Of a stretch of 64,000 nt of DNA, positions 1-8,161 are shown piece after piece; within the stretch, counting starts at the first letter, position 1; each line of letters begins with the position of its first letter. The DNA comes from CAVQZA01 sp963718355 (GTDB lineage Bacteria > Actinomycetota > Thermoleophilia > Gaiellales > Gaiellaceae). The stretch spans positions 1 through 64,000 of the forward strand of contig CAVQZA010000014.1 of assembly GCA_963718355.1 (NCBI GenBank). Reading direction: 5' to 3'. The notes under the pieces were generated by a model that worked only from the letters and a program-made list of their open reading frames with translations, was not told where the DNA came from and ran no database searches. A program made the translations under genes and the position numbers.

Positions 1-503
1 TCGAACCCGAGCAGCTTCGAGGGACGCAGGATCTGACAGCCGTAGAACGGCGCGATCTTCAGGCCCTTCAGTCCCTTGTGCGCGGCGTGCTGGAGCAGCT
101 CGTAGCCCGGGCCCTCGGAGATCTCCCAGAGAAGGTGGCGCACGTCGACGGTGCCGTTGTAGGCCGCGACGCCGACCGACTGGAGATTCTCGTTGACGCG
201 CCCGCGCAGCTCGTCGTCGTTCTTCAGCTGCCAGTTCGCCTGGCGCAGATTCAGCGTGCAGACGTTGCAGATCGTGAGCAGCGTGTCGGCTCCGGTCGAC
301 TCCGCGTAGGAGAGGATCCGCGCGTTGAGGTGGAGGTAGTAGTCCGGCTCCGCCTCGTGGATGTCGCCGGCGCCGCAGCAGGTGACCGACTCCAGCTCCT
401 CGAGCTCCAGCCCCACCTTCGGCGCGAGCGCCTGCGTCGCCGAGTCCAGCTCCTTTGCCGAAAGCGAGGCGAGGCAGCCCTTGTAGTACGCGACCTTCTT
501 CAC
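1..503 (-). CDS. HdrB/SdhE-like CCG-domain subunit of succinate dehydrogenase (partial)
   Basis: The gene runs off the left edge; 167 N-terminal residues are visible. The start is a GTG overlapping the sdhB stop as GTGA. The protein begins KKVAYYKGCLAS and carries a CCG-type cysteine motif (TCCGAGD, about residue 40) and a CNVC motif about 40 residues later. These are hallmarks of the cysteine-rich domain of heterodisulfide reductase subunit B. Proteins of this kind serve as the third subunit (SdhE or MfrE) of some archaeal, cyanobacterial and epsilonproteobacterial succinate dehydrogenases or fumarate reductases. Here it follows sdhA and sdhB in a tight operon, so it probably links that complex to the quinone pool. 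No haem-binding membrane subunit is visible inside the window; one could lie beyond the left edge. Confidence 0.8.
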   Translation of the reverse strand, partial: MKKVAYYKGCLASLSAKELDSATQALAPKVGLELEELESVTCCGAGDIHEAEPDYYLHLNARILSYAESTGADTLLTICNVCTLNLRQANWQLKNDDELRGRVNENLQSVGVAAYNGTVDVRHLLWEISEGPGYELLQHAAHKGLKGLKIAPFYGCQILRPSKLLGF

Positions 504-1585
504 GAACCAGCCTCCTCGTTCGGCAGGTAGGGGCGCGGAAACGAATCGGGCCCGTACGGGTCGCGCTCTCCGCCATGGCTGCCGTGGTCGATCGCGGCGA
601 GCGCCTTCTCGCCCTGCACGATCCCCGTGGCGCCGTCGCGGCCCTGCGCCTTGACGAGGTCGTAGAGAGCGCGCGACTCGTTCACGTCCTTGGCGACGTG
701 CGGCGGGAACGGCAGCGGCACCTTGCCGACCTTCGCGAGGCCCATCGCGAACTTCGTGTCCTTGATCGAGCGGACGATGCCCTGCGTCTTGGGGACGAGC
801 TCGGTCTCGCGCAGCCAACCCGTCGTCTTCGCCGAGGTGACGAACCACTTCGCGTGCTTCGCGCCCATGTCGCGGTCGATCCCGAGCCGGACGGCCTCGG
901 CGCCGAGCTTCGCGATCGCGTCGCGCGGGTCGACGCCCTTCGGGCAGCGCTCGTTGCAGAAGTAGCAGCGCGTGCACTCCCAGATCCCGTGCTGGCCGCT
1001 GTACTCCTCGAGCCGCTCGACCGTCGCGTTGTCGCGCGGGTCGCCGACGAAGCGCATCCCCTTGGCGAGCGCCTGGGGGCCGAGGAACTCGGGGTCGGAA
1101 TCCATCGCGTTGCACTCCGAGACGCAGCAGCCGCAGTTGATGCAGAGCGACTCCTTGTGGATCGGGTTCATCTCCTCCTGCGTGAGGCGAAACTCCTTGC
1201 CCTCCGGCGGCTCGGCGTAGCCGGGCTGGAGCCACGGCTTCATCGCCTTGAACTTCGCCCAGAACGGATCCATGTCGACGACGAGGTCCTTCACGACGGG
1301 CAGGTTCCCCATCGCGGAGATCACGGGCACGTGGCCGGCCTCGGCGATCTCGTACATCCGCGTGCAGCACGCGAGCACCGCCGCGCCGTCCATGCGCATC
1401 CCGCAGGAGCCGCAGATCATCATCCGGCAGCTCTTCCGGTAGGCCAGCGAGCCGTCCTGCTGGTCCTTGACGATGTCGAGACAGTCGAGCAGCGTCGCCT
1501 CGTCGGGCGCGTCGAACTCGTACTCCTTCAGCGCCTTCTGGCCGGTGGCCGACTCGTAGCGCCAGATCTTGAGTGCCATCTTCAT
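500..1585 (-). CDS. sdhB: Succinate dehydrogenase/fumarate reductase iron-sulfur subunit
   Basis: The 361-residue protein is longer than classical SdhB (about 240). The N-terminal ferredoxin domain has the [2Fe-2S] ligands Cys53, Cys58, Cys61 and Cys73. A second domain holds two four-cysteine motifs: CINCGCCVSEC near residue 148 and CTRCYFCNERCP about 50 residues later. These would carry the [4Fe-4S] and [3Fe-4S] or second [4Fe-4S] centres. The extra C-terminal stretch of about 100 residues is low in recognisable motifs. The ATG abuts the sdhA stop codon, and a second in-frame ATG lies two codons later. The subunit passes electrons from SdhA to the quinone-side subunit, here apparently the HdrB-like protein encoded next. 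Confidence 0.92.
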   Translation of the reverse strand: MKMALKIWRYESATGQKALKEYEFDAPDEATLLDCLDIVKDQQDGSLAYRKSCRMMICGSCGMRMDGAAVLACCTRMYEIAEAGHVPVISAMGNLPVVKDLVVDMDPFWAKFKAMKPWLQPGYAEPPEGKEFRLTQEEMNPIHKESLCINCGCCVSECNAMDSDPEFLGPQALAKGMRFVGDPRDNATVERLEEYSGQHGIWECTRCYFCNERCPKGVDPRDAIAKLGAEAVRLGIDRDMGAKHAKWFVTSAKTTGWLRETELVPKTQGIVRSIKDTKFAMGLAKVGKVPLPFPPHVAKDVNESRALYDLVKAQGRDGATGIVQGEKALAAIDHGSHGGERDPYGPDSFPRPYLPNEEAGS

Positions 1586-3271
1586 CTAGTACTTCCGCTC
1601 CTCGGGAGTCCACTTCGTCATCCGGACCTCCTTGTAGCTGAGCTCCGGCCCGCTGCCGTTCCATCGCGTGATCGAGTGCTTGAGGAAGTTCTCGTCGTCC
1701 CGCCCAGGGTAGTCGTAGGGCCGGGAGTGGGCGCCGCGGCTCTCGGTGCGGGCGAGCCCGGCGTCGAGCATGCACGCGGCGAGGTCGAGGAGGTAGCCGA
1801 GCTCGATCATCTGCGTCAGGTCGCTGTTGAAGACCTCGCCCTTGTCCTCGACGTAGACGTTGTCGTAGCGCTCGCGGAGGCCCGCGATGATCCCGAGCTG
1901 CGCCTCCATCCTCTCGCCCTGGCGGAAGACGCCGAAGTTCTCGAGCATCGAGGCGCCGAGCTCGTCGCGCACCTGCCACGGGCGCTCGCCTCCGCTGCGC
2001 GCCAGCAGGCCCTCGAGCTCGCGCTCGGCGTCACGCTCCGCGGACTCGGGCACCGGTGCGGCCGGGCCTGCGGAAAGCGCATCCTCTGCGGCGGTGCGGC
2101 CGGCGCGGCGGCCGAAGGTGATCGTCTCCATCAGCGAGTTGCCGCCGAGCCGGTTCGAGCCGTGCACCGAGACGCAGGCGACCTCGCCGGCGGCGTACAG
2201 GCCGGGCAGCTCCGTCGCCCCGTCGTTGTCGGTCTCGACGCCGCCCATGTGGTAGTGGGCGCCGGGCCGGACGGGGATCGGGTCGTAGATCGGATCGACC
2301 GCCGCATAGGTCATCGCAAGCTCGCGCGAGCCGGGCAGGCGCTCGATGATCCGCTCGGCGCCGAGGTGGCGCAGGTCGAGAAAGACCGAGCCGTTGATCC
2401 CGCGGCCCGCGTCGATCTCGGTCTGTTCGGATCGAGAGACGACGTCGCGCGAAGCCAGCTCGAGCGCATTCGGCGCGTACTTCTGCATGAAGCGCTCGCC
2501 GTCCTTGTTGATCAGGAACCCGCCCTCGCCGCGGCAGCCCTCGGTGATCAGGATTCCGGACGGGTAGAGCGTCGTCGGGTGGAACTGCATGAACTCCATG
2601 TCCTTCAGCGGCAGGCCGGCGCGCAGCGCGAGCGCCATCCCGTCGCCGGTGCAGGCGTAGGCGTTCGTTGTGGCGCGGTAGAGCCTGCCGGCGCCACCTG
2701 TCGCCAGCACGATGCTCTTCGCGCCGACGGACTTCAGGCCGCCGTTGAGGAGGTCCCACGAGATCACGCCGGTGCAGCGGCCGCCGTCGACGACGAGCTT
2801 CCAGGCGAAGAACTCCTCGTAGACGGTGATGTCGCGCTTCACGAGCTGCTCGTAGAGCACCTGGATCAGGACGTGGCCGGTGATGTCGGCCGCGTAGATC
2901 GTGCGGGGCGAGCCGGCGGCGCCGAACGGGCGCTGCGCGAGCTTGCCGTCCTCGCGCCGCGAGAAGACCGCCCCCCAGTGCTCGAGCTGGTAGATGTCGC
3001 CGGGCGCCTCGCGCGCGAGGATCTCGATTGCGTCCTGGTCGCCGAGGTAGTCGGAGCCCTTGACCGTGTCGAACGCATGGGACTCGGGGCTGTCCTCCCC
3101 CGCGTTGCCGAGCGCCGCGTTGATCCCACCCTCCGCCGCCCCGGAGTGGCTGCGGGTCGGGTGCAGCTTCGAGACGATCGCGACGTCGGCGCCTGCATCG
3201 TGGGCCTCGATCGCGGCACGCATCCCGGCGCACCCGGCCCCGACCACGAGTACGTCGTGTGTCGCCTCCAC
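1586..3271 (-). CDS. sdhA: Succinate dehydrogenase/fumarate reductase flavoprotein subunit
   Basis: This catalytic subunit oxidises succinate to fumarate in the TCA cycle. The dinucleotide-binding motif VVGAGCAG is near the N-terminus. The RSHSGAAEGGIN segment contains the histidine (about residue 42) expected to bind FAD covalently. Substrate-site segments QFHPTTLYPSG, EGCRGEGG and HYHMGGVETD follow, and the C-terminal flavoprotein domain is complete. There is no Tat signal, so the enzyme faces the cytoplasm, unlike MfrA-type fumarate reductases. A TTG at 3277 would add two residues. GTG at 3271 is preferred because a -10-like TAGCTT (3280 to 3285 on this strand) sits 8 bases before it, suggesting a leaderless transcript. 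It heads the sdhA-sdhB-HdrB-like operon. Confidence 0.93.
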   Translation of the reverse strand: MEATHDVLVVGAGCAGMRAAIEAHDAGADVAIVSKLHPTRSHSGAAEGGINAALGNAGEDSPESHAFDTVKGSDYLGDQDAIEILAREAPGDIYQLEHWGAVFSRREDGKLAQRPFGAAGSPRTIYAADITGHVLIQVLYEQLVKRDITVYEEFFAWKLVVDGGRCTGVISWDLLNGGLKSVGAKSIVLATGGAGRLYRATTNAYACTGDGMALALRAGLPLKDMEFMQFHPTTLYPSGILITEGCRGEGGFLINKDGERFMQKYAPNALELASRDVVSRSEQTEIDAGRGINGSVFLDLRHLGAERIIERLPGSRELAMTYAAVDPIYDPIPVRPGAHYHMGGVETDNDGATELPGLYAAGEVACVSVHGSNRLGGNSLMETITFGRRAGRTAAEDALSAGPAAPVPESAERDAERELEGLLARSGGERPWQVRDELGASMLENFGVFRQGERMEAQLGIIAGLRERYDNVYVEDKGEVFNSDLTQMIELGYLLDLAACMLDAGLARTESRGAHSRPYDYPGRDDENFLKHSITRWNGSGPELSYKEVRMTKWTPEERKY

Positions 3272-3323
3272 GTCCAAGGAAGCTATACGAAACGCCCGCC
3301 GCCGCGCCGCGGAACGGTCGGGG

Positions 3324-3329
3324 TACGAT
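3324..3329 (+). promoter_or_regulatory. Leaderless-type -10 box (TACGAT) of the GNAT gene
   Basis: TACGAT ends 5 bases before the ATG at 3335, which is too close to leave room for a ribosome-binding site. No -35 box is obvious. The promoter reading is inferred from position. Confidence 0.45.
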
Positions 3330-3334
3330 CGGCC

Positions 3335-3892
3335 ATGATCCGCCAGCCCGACCCACCTCTCACCGACGGCGTCGTCTCGCTGCGTCCGTGGCGCAAGGAG
3401 GACATCGCGGTCCTGCCGGGCCTGATCGACGGTGACTCCGAGATCGAGCGCTGGCTCGAGCTGATGCCGAGCCCGTACACGACGAAGGACGCGCGCGAGT
3501 GGATCTCACGGGCGAACGAGGCCTGGCGCACAGGGCTCTTCCTACCGTTCGCCCTACTCGACGCGGAGGCCGAGCAGGTGGTCGGCGGGCTCGGGTTCAA
3601 TTCGATCGACATCGACGGCGCCACCGGCGAGATCGGCTACTGGCTGAGCGCCGGCGCGCGCGGTCGGGGCCTCACGACTCGCGCGCTGCGGCTCGTCACG
3701 CTCTGGGGCTTCGAGGAGCTCGGGCTCGAGCGTGTGCAGGTGCGCATCGAGCCGGAGAACCTGGTGTCGTGCAGAGTCGCCGAGCGGGCGGGCTACAGAC
3801 GCGAGGGCGTGGTCCGCTCGGCGCGCTACAACGTGCGGCTCCGACGGCGGGTGGACTTCGTCCTCTACTCGGCTCTACCGGGGGAGATCTAG
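3335..3892 (+). CDS. GNAT acetyltransferase, RimJ/RimL-like
   Basis: The 185-residue protein transfers an acetyl group from acetyl-CoA, probably to an amine or a protein N-terminus. It opens with a LRPWRKEDI segment typical of RimJ/RimL-type N-acetyltransferases. GEIGYWLSAGARGRGLTTRAL is the acetyl-CoA pyrophosphate-binding region, and RIEPENLVSCRVAERAGY is the conserved C-terminal motif B. The substrate cannot be told. It is transcribed divergently from sdhA with a short intergenic region that carries -10-like boxes for both directions, and it ends 23 bases before the first recombinase gene. Confidence 0.85.
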   Translation: MIRQPDPPLTDGVVSLRPWRKEDIAVLPGLIDGDSEIERWLELMPSPYTTKDAREWISRANEAWRTGLFLPFALLDAEAEQVVGGLGFNSIDIDGATGEIGYWLSAGARGRGLTTRALRLVTLWGFEELGLERVQVRIEPENLVSCRVAERAGYRREGVVRSARYNVRLRRRVDFVLYSALPGEI

Positions 3893-3915
3893 GCCCGACG
3901 GCGAACTCGGGCCGG

Positions 3916-4749
3916 ATGGACACGCGCGCCCAGGTCGACCGCTTTCTCCGCAGTCCGTCGCTCGCCGAGGCGACCCGCCGCGCCTACCGCAGCGACCTCG
4001 CAGACTTCAGCGACTGGCTCGAGCTGCGCGGCACCTCCGTGGAGGAGATCGACGTCCGCGCGCTGACCGAGTACGCGGCCGAGCTCGGGCGAGGGCGGCC
4101 GAAGCGCTCGCCCGCGACGATTGCTCGGAAGCTCGCGGCAGTGCGCTCCTTCCTCCGCTTCACCCTCGGCGCGGCCAACGTCCCCGACGTCTCGCTCACA
4201 CCGCGCCGTGCCCGCCGGCTGCCCGACGCGCCGAAGGCCGAGGAGATAGAGGAGCTGCTCGCCGCGCTCGAGCACGAGGGCCCACGCGGGCTCCGCGACC
4301 GCGCGCTCGTCGAGCTCGTCTACTCCGCGGGCCTGCGCAGCGCCGAGGCGGTCGGGCTCGACCTCGCCGACGTCGACTTCGAGCAGGAGCACGTTCACGT
4401 CCGCGGCAAGGGCGGCAAGGAGCGCATCGTTCCGCTGGGCGAGGAGGCCGCCTACTGGACCGCCCGCTACCTGCGCGAGGCACGGCCGGAGCTAGCGAAG
4501 GGCGCCTGCGACGCCTTCTTCGTCTCCGTGCGCGGCCGCCGGCTCGACACCTCGACCCTCCGCCGCACGCTTCGGCACCCGCATCGCCTGCGCCATTCGT
4601 TCGCCACGCACCTGCTCGAGGGCGGCGCCGACCTCCGCACGATCCAGGAGCTGCTCGGCCACAGCTCGCTCTCGACGACGCAGATCTACTCCCATGTCGA
4701 CGCCCGCCGCCTGAGGAAGGTCTATGACAGCTCCCACCCGCGATCCTGA
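3916..4749 (+). CDS. xerC: Tyrosine recombinase, XerC-like
   Basis: The 277-residue protein probably acts with its neighbour in chromosome dimer resolution at a dif site. An N-terminal SAM-like core-binding domain precedes the catalytic domain. The catalytic residues are all visible: Arg in SAGLRSAEA, Lys in GKGGKER, His-x-x-Arg in HRLRHSFATH, His in LLGHSS and the nucleophile Tyr in TQIYSHVD. Compared with the adjacent recombinase it lacks about 12 residues just before the HxxR box (DTSTLRRTLRHPHRLRHS), which makes it short for the family. The ATG at 3916 is the start that leaves the complete N-terminal domain. Its end overlaps the next gene by 26 bases. Confidence 0.88.
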   Translation: MDTRAQVDRFLRSPSLAEATRRAYRSDLADFSDWLELRGTSVEEIDVRALTEYAAELGRGRPKRSPATIARKLAAVRSFLRFTLGAANVPDVSLTPRRARRLPDAPKAEEIEELLAALEHEGPRGLRDRALVELVYSAGLRSAEAVGLDLADVDFEQEHVHVRGKGGKERIVPLGEEAAYWTARYLREARPELAKGACDAFFVSVRGRRLDTSTLRRTLRHPHRLRHSFATHLLEGGADLRTIQELLGHSSLSTTQIYSHVDARRLRKVYDSSHPRS

Positions 4750-5629
4750 CGTCGAGGGATTCCTCGCGCTGCTCGCTGCGCGTCGGGCTCCCCGCACGGT
4801 CGAGGCGTACCGCCGCGACCTGACCGCACTGGCCGCGTTCCTCTCGCACGAGCCCGGCTCGGCCACGACCGAGCAGATCGAGGCCTACATCGCCGAGCTG
4901 CGGGTCGAGGGCCTGGCCGCGACGACGATCGCCCGCCGGATCGCCGCCGCGCGCTCGTTCTACCGTCACCAGCAGCTGCTGGGCGCGCGCTCCGACAATC
5001 CCGCCGCCGAGCTCGACCTGCCGCGCCGCCGGCGGACGCTGCCGCGGACGCTCTCACCCGGCGAAGTCGAGCGGCTGATCGACGCGACGGCCGGCACGAC
5101 GCCGCGCGCGATGCGGGACAGCGCCCTCGTCGAGATCCTCTACGGCGCCGGCCTGCGCGTGAGCGAGGCGGTCGGGCTCGAGCGCGGCGGCGTCGACCTC
5201 GACGGCCGGCTCGTGCGCGCCGTCGGCAAGGGCCAGAAGGAGCGCGTCGTACCAATCGGCCGCGAGGCGGCGGAGGCGCTGCGCCGCTACCTCGCCCACG
5301 GGCGCCCGTACCTCGACCGGCGCCACCGGCCGGAGCTGTTCTTGAACGCGCAGGGCGGCGCGCTCACCCGAGCGGGTGCGTTCTTCATCCTCCGCCGCCT
5401 CGCGGAAAAGGCCGGCCTCGAGCCCGGCCGGGTCCACCCGCACCTGCTGCGCCACTCCTTCGCCACGCATCTCCTCGAGGGCGGCGCCGACCTCCGCAGC
5501 GTGCAGGAGATGCTCGGCCATGCCGACCTCGCCACGACCGAGCTGTACACGCACGTCTCGGACACGCGCAGGCGCGACGTGTACTTCCAGGCGCACCCGC
5601 ACGCGAAGCGCCGGCGCCCCGCGAGCTAG
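4724..5629 (+). CDS. xerD: Tyrosine recombinase, XerD-like
   Basis: The 301-residue protein is of normal XerD length. It has an N-terminal core-binding domain and a complete catalytic set: Arg in GAGLRVSEA near residue 145, Lys in VGKGQKER, HLLRHSFATH, LGHADL and the nucleophile Tyr in TELYTHVSD. It overlaps the preceding xerC-like gene by 26 bases, so the two are translated from one message and may work as the two halves of the XerCD complex. Its TAG stop shares a CTAG with the converging gene downstream. No phage or integron genes are nearby, which favours a housekeeping role over a mobile-element role. Confidence 0.9.
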   Translation: MTAPTRDPDVEGFLALLAARRAPRTVEAYRRDLTALAAFLSHEPGSATTEQIEAYIAELRVEGLAATTIARRIAAARSFYRHQQLLGARSDNPAAELDLPRRRRTLPRTLSPGEVERLIDATAGTTPRAMRDSALVEILYGAGLRVSEAVGLERGGVDLDGRLVRAVGKGQKERVVPIGREAAEALRRYLAHGRPYLDRRHRPELFLNAQGGALTRAGAFFILRRLAEKAGLEPGRVHPHLLRHSFATHLLEGGADLRSVQEMLGHADLATTELYTHVSDTRRRDVYFQAHPHAKRRRPAS

Positions 5630-6123
5630 CGCGCGCGCGACTTGCGGTTCAGCTGCTCGGCGACCTTGCGCGCGCTCTGGCGCAGGTCGTTGTCCTGCTC
5701 GTCGTCGCCGGCGATTCCCTCGAGCAGCACGATCGTGTCGCGCTGCGGCGATCCGTTCTTCAGGCAGACGACGGCGAGGCGGCGAATCGCGTTGTTCGAG
5801 TCCGCGGCGACCATGTGGTGCAGCAGCGAACGGTCGTTGTTCACGACGCCCGGATGGTCGCGTGAGAGCAGCTCCAGCGAGATCAGCGCCGAGCCGCGGC
5901 AGGCCGGGCTCTCGTCCTCGAGCCCGCGCCGCAGCAGCTCGAGCTTCTGCTTGTAGCGGAACTGGCCGATCGCGCGATAAGCCTGGGCGCGGAGGCGATA
6001 GTCGGCGTCGCGCGCGGCCGACTCGACCTCCTCGTCCCACTCCTTGCGCAGGTCCGCCAGCTCGCGCTCGGCTCCCTGAGCCGCGAGCTCGTCCGCCTGG
6101 GCTGCTGCCTCGGCAAGCGTCAT
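5626..6123 (-). CDS. Small HEAT-repeat-like protein
   Basis: The 165-residue protein is soluble and predicted to be mostly alpha-helical, with an acidic N-terminal helix (AQADELAAQGAERELADLR) followed by repeated helix pairs such as DADYRLRAQAYRAIGQF, ESPACRGSALISLELL and SNNAIRRLAVVCL. The pattern matches HEAT/PBS-lyase-type scaffold repeats. The function is unknown; such proteins usually mediate protein contacts. The ATG at 6123 has a -10-like TAGAGT (6131 to 6136, this strand) ending 7 bases upstream. That box lies back to back with the promoter of the isocitrate dehydrogenase gene. Confidence 0.75.
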   Translation of the reverse strand: MTLAEAAAQADELAAQGAERELADLRKEWDEEVESAARDADYRLRAQAYRAIGQFRYKQKLELLRRGLEDESPACRGSALISLELLSRDHPGVVNNDRSLLHHMVAADSNNAIRRLAVVCLKNGSPQRDTIVLLEGIAGDDEQDNDLRQSARKVAEQLNRKSRAR

Positions 6124-6150
6124 CGCGCGAACTCTACGTATGATCGCCGC
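6124..6150. promoter_or_regulatory. Divergent leaderless promoter pair
   Basis: Only 27 bases separate the ATG of the HEAT-like gene (6123, minus) from the GTG of isocitrate dehydrogenase (6151, plus). Minus strand: TAGAGT at 6136 to 6131, then 7 bases, then ATG. Plus strand: TATGAT at 6139 to 6144, then 6 bases, then GTG. Neither gene has room for a ribosome-binding site, so both mRNAs would start at or within a base or two of the start codon. Confidence 0.6.
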
Positions 6151-7236
6151 GTGGCCCACCGAGTGACGCTGATCCCCGGTGACGGCACCGGTCCCGAGCT
6201 CACCGAGGCGACCCGGCGAGTGCTCGAGGCGACGGGCATCGCGTTCGACTGGGACGTCCGCGAGGCCGGCGTCGACGTGATGGAAGCAGAGGGCACGCCG
6301 TTGCCCGAATCGACGCTCCAGTCGATCCGCGACAACCGCGTCGCGCTCAAGGGCCCGATCACGACGCCGATCGGCACGGGCTTCCGCTCGGTCAATGTCG
6401 CGCTGCGACACGAGCTCGGCCTCTACGCGTGCCTGCGCCCGTGCAAGACCTATGCAGGCGTCCGCACCCGCTACGACCACGTCGACATCGTGATCGTGCG
6501 CGAGAACACCGAGGATCTCTACGCGGGAATCGAGTACGAGGCCGGCAGCGACGCAGCGCGCGAGGTGATCGAGACGCTGAACACGATGCAGCCGCGCCAG
6601 ATCGACGCGAGCTCGGGAATCTCGGTGAAGCCGATCTCGCCGGAGGCCTCCGAGCGAATCGCCCGCTACGCGTTCGACTACGCGCGCGAGCACGGCCGCA
6701 AGCGCGTCTCGTGCGTGACGAAGGCCAACATCATGAAGTTCACCGACGGCCTCTTCCTCCAGATCTTCCGCGAGGTGGCGAAGGACTACCCGGACATCGA
6801 GCCGTGGGAGAACCTCGTCGACGCCGTCTGCATGGGACTCGTCCAGCGGCCGGAGGAGTTCGACGTGCTCGTGCTGCCGAACCTCTACGGCGACATCGTC
6901 TCCGACCTCACCGCGGGACTCGTCGGCGGGCTCGGCGTCGCGCCCGGGGCGAACATCGGCGTCGACGCCGCGGTGTTCGAGGCGACCCATGGCTCCGCGC
7001 CGAAGTACAAGGGACTGAACAGGGTCAACCCCACCGCGATGATCCTCTCCGGCAAGCTGATGCTCGACCACCTCGGGGAGGCCGACGCCGCGACGCGTCT
7101 CGAGGATGCCGTCGCCGCCGTGATCGGCGAGGGGAAGAGCGTGACCTACGACCTGAAACCGAATCGCGACGACCCGAGCGCAGTCGGCACTGCCGAGTAC
7201 GCCGACGCGATCATCGAGAAACTGGAGACGCAATGA
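6151..7236 (+). CDS. icd: NAD-type isocitrate dehydrogenase
   Basis: The 361-residue enzyme belongs to the isocitrate/isopropylmalate dehydrogenase family. LIPGDGTGPELT opens the protein. KGPITTPIGTGFRSVNVALR, followed by LYACLRPCK, is typical of NAD-dependent isocitrate dehydrogenases (IDH3-like) rather than of LeuB. VIVRENTEDLYAGIEYE and the metal-binding DLTAGLVGGLG region are present. It converts isocitrate to 2-oxoglutarate in the TCA cycle. Its stop overlaps the malate dehydrogenase start as ATGA, so the two TCA genes are coupled. A homoisocitrate or tartrate dehydrogenase cannot be excluded by eye, but the pairing with mdh supports the call. Confidence 0.88.
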   Translation: MAHRVTLIPGDGTGPELTEATRRVLEATGIAFDWDVREAGVDVMEAEGTPLPESTLQSIRDNRVALKGPITTPIGTGFRSVNVALRHELGLYACLRPCKTYAGVRTRYDHVDIVIVRENTEDLYAGIEYEAGSDAAREVIETLNTMQPRQIDASSGISVKPISPEASERIARYAFDYAREHGRKRVSCVTKANIMKFTDGLFLQIFREVAKDYPDIEPWENLVDAVCMGLVQRPEEFDVLVLPNLYGDIVSDLTAGLVGGLGVAPGANIGVDAAVFEATHGSAPKYKGLNRVNPTAMILSGKLMLDHLGEADAATRLEDAVAAVIGEGKSVTYDLKPNRDDPSAVGTAEYADAIIEKLETQ

Positions 7237-8159
7237 GACGCAAGGTCACAGTCGTGGGCGCCGGCAACGTGGGCGCCACCTGCGCGCTCGAGCTCGCACG
7301 CCGCGACTACGCGGACGTGGTGCTCGTCGACATCATCCCGAACTTCCCGCAGGGCAAGGCCCTCGACATGAACCAGGCCGGCGCGGTGCTCGGCTTCGAG
7401 CCGAACGTGGTCGGCGCGAACGACTACGAGGCGACCGCGGGCTCCGAGATCGTCGTGATCACCGCCGGCAAGCCGCGCTCGCCCGGAATGAGCCGCGACG
7501 ACCTCGTGACCACGAACGAGGCGATCGTCGGCTCGGTCACGAAGGAGGTCGTGAAGCACTCACCGGGCTGCGTGATCGTCGTCGTCTCGAACCCGCTCGA
7601 TGCGATGTGCCACGTCGCCAAGGCCGTCTCCAAGTTCCCGACGCGCCGCGTCGTCGGCATGGCCGGGATCCTCGACACTGCACGCTTCTCGGCGTTCATC
7701 GCCTGGGAGACGGGCACGTCGGTGAAGGACGTGACCGCGATGGTGCTTGGCGGCCACGGCGACCAGATGGTGCCCGTCGTCTCGGCGACCACGGTCGGCG
7801 GCGTCCCGCTCGACCAGCTCGTGCCGAAGGCGCGGATCGCGAAGATGGTCGAGCGCACCCGCAAGGGCGGCGGCGAGCTGGTGAACCTGCTCAACACCTC
7901 GGCCTGGTACGCGCCGGGCGCGGCGGCCGCGCAGATGGTCGACGCGATCATGCTCGACGAGAAGCGCGTCCTCCCGTGCACCGTCTACCTCACCGGCGAG
8001 TACGGGATCAAGGGGCTCTACATGGGCGTCCCGGCCAAGCTCGGCGCCGGTGGCGTCGAGGAGGTCGTCAAGCTCAAGCTCAGCGTCGACGAGAAGCGGA
8101 TGCTCAGGGAATCGGCCGCCGCGGTGACCGACGTCGTCGGCGTTTTGAAGCGGAAGTAG
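7233..8159 (+). CDS. mdh: Malate dehydrogenase (LDH-like type)
   Basis: The 308-residue NAD-dependent enzyme oxidises malate to oxaloacetate. VVGAGNVGATCALEL is the Rossmann motif and Asp in VLVDII selects NAD. Substrate-binding arginines occur in GKPRSPGMSRDDL, and VVSNPLDAM and the catalytic histidine in LGGHGDQMVP are intact. The RSPGMSRDDL loop, with Arg at the specificity position, fits malate rather than lactate. The start ATG overlaps the isocitrate dehydrogenase stop. Confidence 0.93.
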   Translation: MRRKVTVVGAGNVGATCALELARRDYADVVLVDIIPNFPQGKALDMNQAGAVLGFEPNVVGANDYEATAGSEIVVITAGKPRSPGMSRDDLVTTNEAIVGSVTKEVVKHSPGCVIVVVSNPLDAMCHVAKAVSKFPTRRVVGMAGILDTARFSAFIAWETGTSVKDVTAMVLGGHGDQMVPVVSATTVGGVPLDQLVPKARIAKMVERTRKGGGELVNLLNTSAWYAPGAAAAQMVDAIMLDEKRVLPCTVYLTGEYGIKGLYMGVPAKLGAGGVEEVVKLKLSVDEKRMLRESAAAVTDVVGVLKRK

Positions 8160-8161
8160 CG

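Noticed and set aside
455..3334. A very long plus-strand open frame opposite sdhB and sdhA
   Set aside because: It is antisense to clear sdh genes, has no domain and is rich in Arg/Val/Leu, as expected from the complement of high-GC coding sequence. Only its last 185 codons are a real gene.
5054..6040. Long minus-strand frame opposite xerD
   Set aside because: It is antisense shadow of xerD and of the HEAT-like gene in another frame; Arg/Ala-rich with no motifs.
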